Assembly: GCA_002479645.1 (NCBI GenBank)
Contig: DLOO01000078.1
Span: forward strand, 1-7,397
Origin: Lachnoclostridium sp. UBA7482
GTDB taxonomy: Bacteria; Bacillota; Clostridia; Lachnospirales; Lachnospiraceae
Direction: 5' to 3'
Length of the DNA: 7,397 bases
The position numbers and the translations under genes were made by a program. How positions within the stretch are numbered: position 1 is the first letter of the stretch; the number at the start of each line of letters is the position of its first letter. Positions 5,768 through 7,397 of the stretch are shown piece by piece. The notes beneath the pieces are model-generated. The model searched no databases. It was not told the origin of the DNA and saw only the letters and a program-made list of their open reading frames with translations.

Positions 5768-6613
5768 TTATCGGAAAAATACCTGCAATGCATGGTACAA
5801 ATGCAGCTGCCATGCCTTCATATCGTGAACACCGCCCGGAATAATAAAAAAGTCGTAATTTTCCTTCGGGCGAAGCTGCGGGCAGACAGGAACAGCCTTC
5901 GTCATAATTTCAATATGTTCTTCAAATGCGATATCCTGATCCCCGTTGCAGCAGAACAGGTACCGAAGCGGGAGTCCCTTTGCTTCTCCCTCGGCAAGTG
6001 TCTTACAGATACGCTCCACTTCATTGTCGCGGTTACCGAACGGACCGCAGCATCCGGAGAACGGACCATACCACGCAAACAAATCATAATTGTTATAAAA
6101 TGCTGCACGATATGTGGTCATGGAACCGAGCGACAATCCTGCAAATGCACGATGGTCTCTTGTCGCAATCAGATTTGCCTCCGACACATCTCCGCACGCA
6201 TAGGTGGAATATTGGCTTTCTACGGCAGGAATCAGGTCTTTGCGAAGCTCATAATGAAAATGCTCCGTTATGTAATCCGCATTCCGATCGGCTTCCTCTC
6301 CGCGATAATACGTCGGCGCCGCAATAATACACGGCTCACAGATACCCTCTGCCATCATATTGTCCAGAATCGTTACCGTATCCGGGAACCTCTTAAACCA
6401 CCAGTCCTCGTTCACTCCGCCGCCATGAAGCAGATAAAGCACATTGTACTTTTTCTCCGAAGTATAACCGTAGGGCACATAAACCCAAGCGCCCTTGTGC
6501 ATTTCGTGACCGTTCTCTTCATAAGTCTCAGTGTCGTACTCCAGTCTTTCCACCGTACCGCATTTGCCGCACTCTTTAAGCATTGCGGCAGGCATTTCAA
6601 AAACATACTCCAT
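5768..6613 (-). CDS. Esterase D / XynZ-type alpha/beta hydrolase
   Basis: A 281-residue serine hydrolase of the esterase D family (the group with CE1 feruloyl/acetyl esterases such as the XynZ domain). The core opens with WVYVPYGYTSEKKYNVLYLL, followed by the oxyanion segment H63-GGG. The nucleophile is S161 in AGLSLGS (GxSxG), the acid is most likely D227 in NGDQD (D225 is the alternative), and the base is H263 in GGVHDMKAW. There is no signal peptide, so the enzyme is cytoplasmic and may act on imported acylated sugars or oligosaccharides; S-formylglutathione hydrolase-like or lipase activity is also possible. Its many cysteines (including CGKC at 15-18 and CC pairs) fit the cytoplasm. The ATG at 6613 follows AAGGAGAGGG at 7-11 nt; an upstream ATG at 6664 directly abuts the previous stop but lacks a binding site. 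It shares a transcript with the SIMPL gene. Confidence 0.88.
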   Translation of the reverse strand: MEYVFEMPAAMLKECGKCGTVERLEYDTETYEENGHEMHKGAWVYVPYGYTSEKKYNVLYLLHGGGVNEDWWFKRFPDTVTILDNMMAEGICEPCIIAAPTYYRGEEADRNADYITEHFHYELRKDLIPAVESQYSTYACGDVSEANLIATRDHRAFAGLSLGSMTTYRAAFYNNYDLFAWYGPFSGCCGPFGNRDNEVERICKTLAEGEAKGLPLRYLFCCNGDQDIAFEEHIEIMTKAVPVCPQLRPKENYDFFIIPGGVHDMKAWQLHLYHALQVFFR

Positions 6614-6638
6614 AAATAAACCCTCTCCTTTATCTTTT

Positions 6639-6654
6639 CGGGCAATCCTGCCCG
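6639..6654 (-). other. Short intercistronic hairpin
   Basis: CGGGCA-GGAT-TGCCCG on the minus strand forms a six-base-pair stem with a four-base loop in the 51-bp gap between the SIMPL stop and the esterase start. It is followed by AAAAGATAAAGGAG, not a T-run, so it is not an intrinsic terminator. It may stabilise or separate message segments, or be fortuitous. Confidence 0.4.
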
Positions 6655-6664
6655 CTTCAAGCAT

Positions 6665-7321
6665 TTATATAATATCCCACACAAATACCACGCTGTCCTG
6701 TACCCGAATATCCTCCGGCTCAAAATTCATCTGTTTTGCCATCATAGGCGCAGCGACACAATCCTCCGCAAGGGCAAACCGCGTCGTTGAACATACATTC
6801 ATTTCATTCCAATTGTAATCAATACTCATGAGCGTGCCAAGCTTAACACCGGACGCCTTACAGAGAAGCTCTGCCTTTTCACGCGCATTGACGGCAGCAA
6901 AAGCAAGCATCTCTTCATTGATTGCACTCGTATCCTTCACCGTAAAGGAAATATTCAGCTCCGGATTGGAAACGCATCCGGCAATCGCCGAAAGCGCTGT
7001 CGCCAGCCGTTCGCTGTCAAAGTCAAATGCCAGCTTCAAACTGTGGCAAACCACATATCCCGCAAAACGTCGCTTATACTGGCCGTTCTTGTCATTATAA
7101 CCTTCATACTCGGTTCTGACATTGAAGTTCGTCGTCTTTAACTCGTCCTTCAAAAATCCCGCCTCAGCTACTGCCGCACGCAGCTGCTCCAGTTCCTTTG
7201 CCGCCTTCTCCACAGCCTTGTCATAAACCGTATTCTGAGATTCCAGCGTCATGGAAATTACAACATAATCCACCTTCGCTGTTGCCTTACCGATTCCCTT
7301 TACTGTAATTGTTCTCGACAC
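6665..7321 (-). CDS. SIMPL / DUF541 domain protein without signal peptide
   Basis: A 218-residue SIMPL (DUF541) protein. It begins SRTITVKGIGKATAKVDYVV, the standard first strand, and continues with KAAKELEQLRAAVAEAG, then LKTTNFNVRTEYEG, YKRRFAGYVVCHSLKLAFDF, and the family-typical NAREKAELLCKASGVKLG, followed by IDYNW. SIMPL proteins such as YggE and BP26 are usually exported and linked to oxidative stress or envelope functions, some forming channel-like oligomers. Here no start gives a signal peptide, so it is probably cytoplasmic; its biochemical role is unknown. I prefer the GTG at 7321 (GGGGG eight bases upstream), giving an N-terminus just before the first conserved strand. The frame stays open to a GTG at 7375 inside the dispersed repeat, giving an 18-residue extension (starting KLWNNAKIS) that looks like repeat sequence. 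The esterase gene follows. Confidence 0.85.
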   Translation of the reverse strand: MSRTITVKGIGKATAKVDYVVISMTLESQNTVYDKAVEKAAKELEQLRAAVAEAGFLKDELKTTNFNVRTEYEGYNDKNGQYKRRFAGYVVCHSLKLAFDFDSERLATALSAIAGCVSNPELNISFTVKDTSAINEEMLAFAAVNAREKAELLCKASGVKLGTLMSIDYNWNEMNVCSTTRFALAEDCVAAPMMAKQMNFEPEDIRVQDSVVFVWDII

Positions 7322-7363
7322 AACCGATACCCCCGTTTCTTCTCCTGATATTTTTGCATTATT

Positions 7364-7397
7364 CCATAACTTCACCGGCGCTTCGGCAAAAGACTCG
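7364..7397 (-). repeat. Dispersed repeat, copy B, cut by the window edge
   Basis: This matches the copy at 5619-5652 in 33 of 34 bases and ends TGAAGTTATGG on the minus strand, 42 bases before the preferred SIMPL start. The orientation relative to the downstream gene is the same as for copy A. Identity stops abruptly after TTATGG in both copies (TACGATAC versus AATAATGC), so that side is a true boundary. The other boundary lies outside the window. Confidence 0.7.

Noticed and set aside
5547..5813. Overlapping minus-strand frames of 88 and 69 codons across the esterase-YdjG gap
   Set aside because: They start inside the esterase gene, lack binding sites, and mostly translate the dispersed repeat in two frames.
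5792..6619. Plus-strand open frame of 275 codons
   Set aside because: It is antisense to the esterase, whose catalytic motifs and binding site are clear; the plus translation looks like a shadow.

Overview
The window looks like chromosomal DNA of a low-to-mid GC Bacillota, most likely a gut-type Clostridia/Lachnospiraceae. The reasons are strong AGGAGG-type ribosome binding sites, tight unidirectional gene packing, and the protein families seen (DUF2752, a YdjG/YdjH-type pair, an intracellular SIMPL protein, MerR, an NTF2-like protein). Every convincing gene is on the minus strand, so the region is transcribed from high to low coordinates. The lineage is inferred from family resemblance; no marker gene is present.

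In the direction of transcription: (i) 7397-5768 has one copy of a dispersed repeat at the window edge, then a SIMPL/DUF541 protein without a signal peptide and an intracellular esterase-D/XynZ-type alpha/beta hydrolase. (ii) 5767-5588 is a short gap that holds a second copy of the same repeat. (iii) 5587-3061 is a two-gene overlapping unit: a zinc-ribbon multispanning membrane protein and a TPM-domain membrane protein with a Gly-rich tail. They resemble Bacillus subtilis YdjG and YdjH, which link the SPFH protein YdjI and PspA to the membrane; neither YdjI nor PspA is in the window. (iv) 2904-2461 is a DUF2752 membrane protein. (v) 2405-741 is a run of small accessory genes: a possible 15-residue peptide, an isochorismatase-family gene that has lost its catalytic middle, an NTF2/SnoaL-like protein, a GNAT acetyltransferase and a Nudix hydrolase. 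(vi) 740-186 is about 550 bases without a convincing gene; it holds a long perfect palindrome and a MerR-type promoter/operator. (vii) 185-1 is the N-terminus of a MerR-family regulator that runs off the window.

The most unusual points are the repeat placed just upstream of two unrelated genes in the same orientation, the internally deleted isochorismatase gene between intact neighbours, the YdjG/YdjH pair followed by DUF2752 with no YdjI, and the MerR operator with a partial second copy 56 bp upstream. Base composition is mosaic: hand counts on single 60-base lines give 16 G+C in 901-960 (Nudix) and 40 G+C in 1381-1440 (GNAT), so the small-gene run was probably assembled from different sources. 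I found no RNA gene, CRISPR array, transposase or phage gene.
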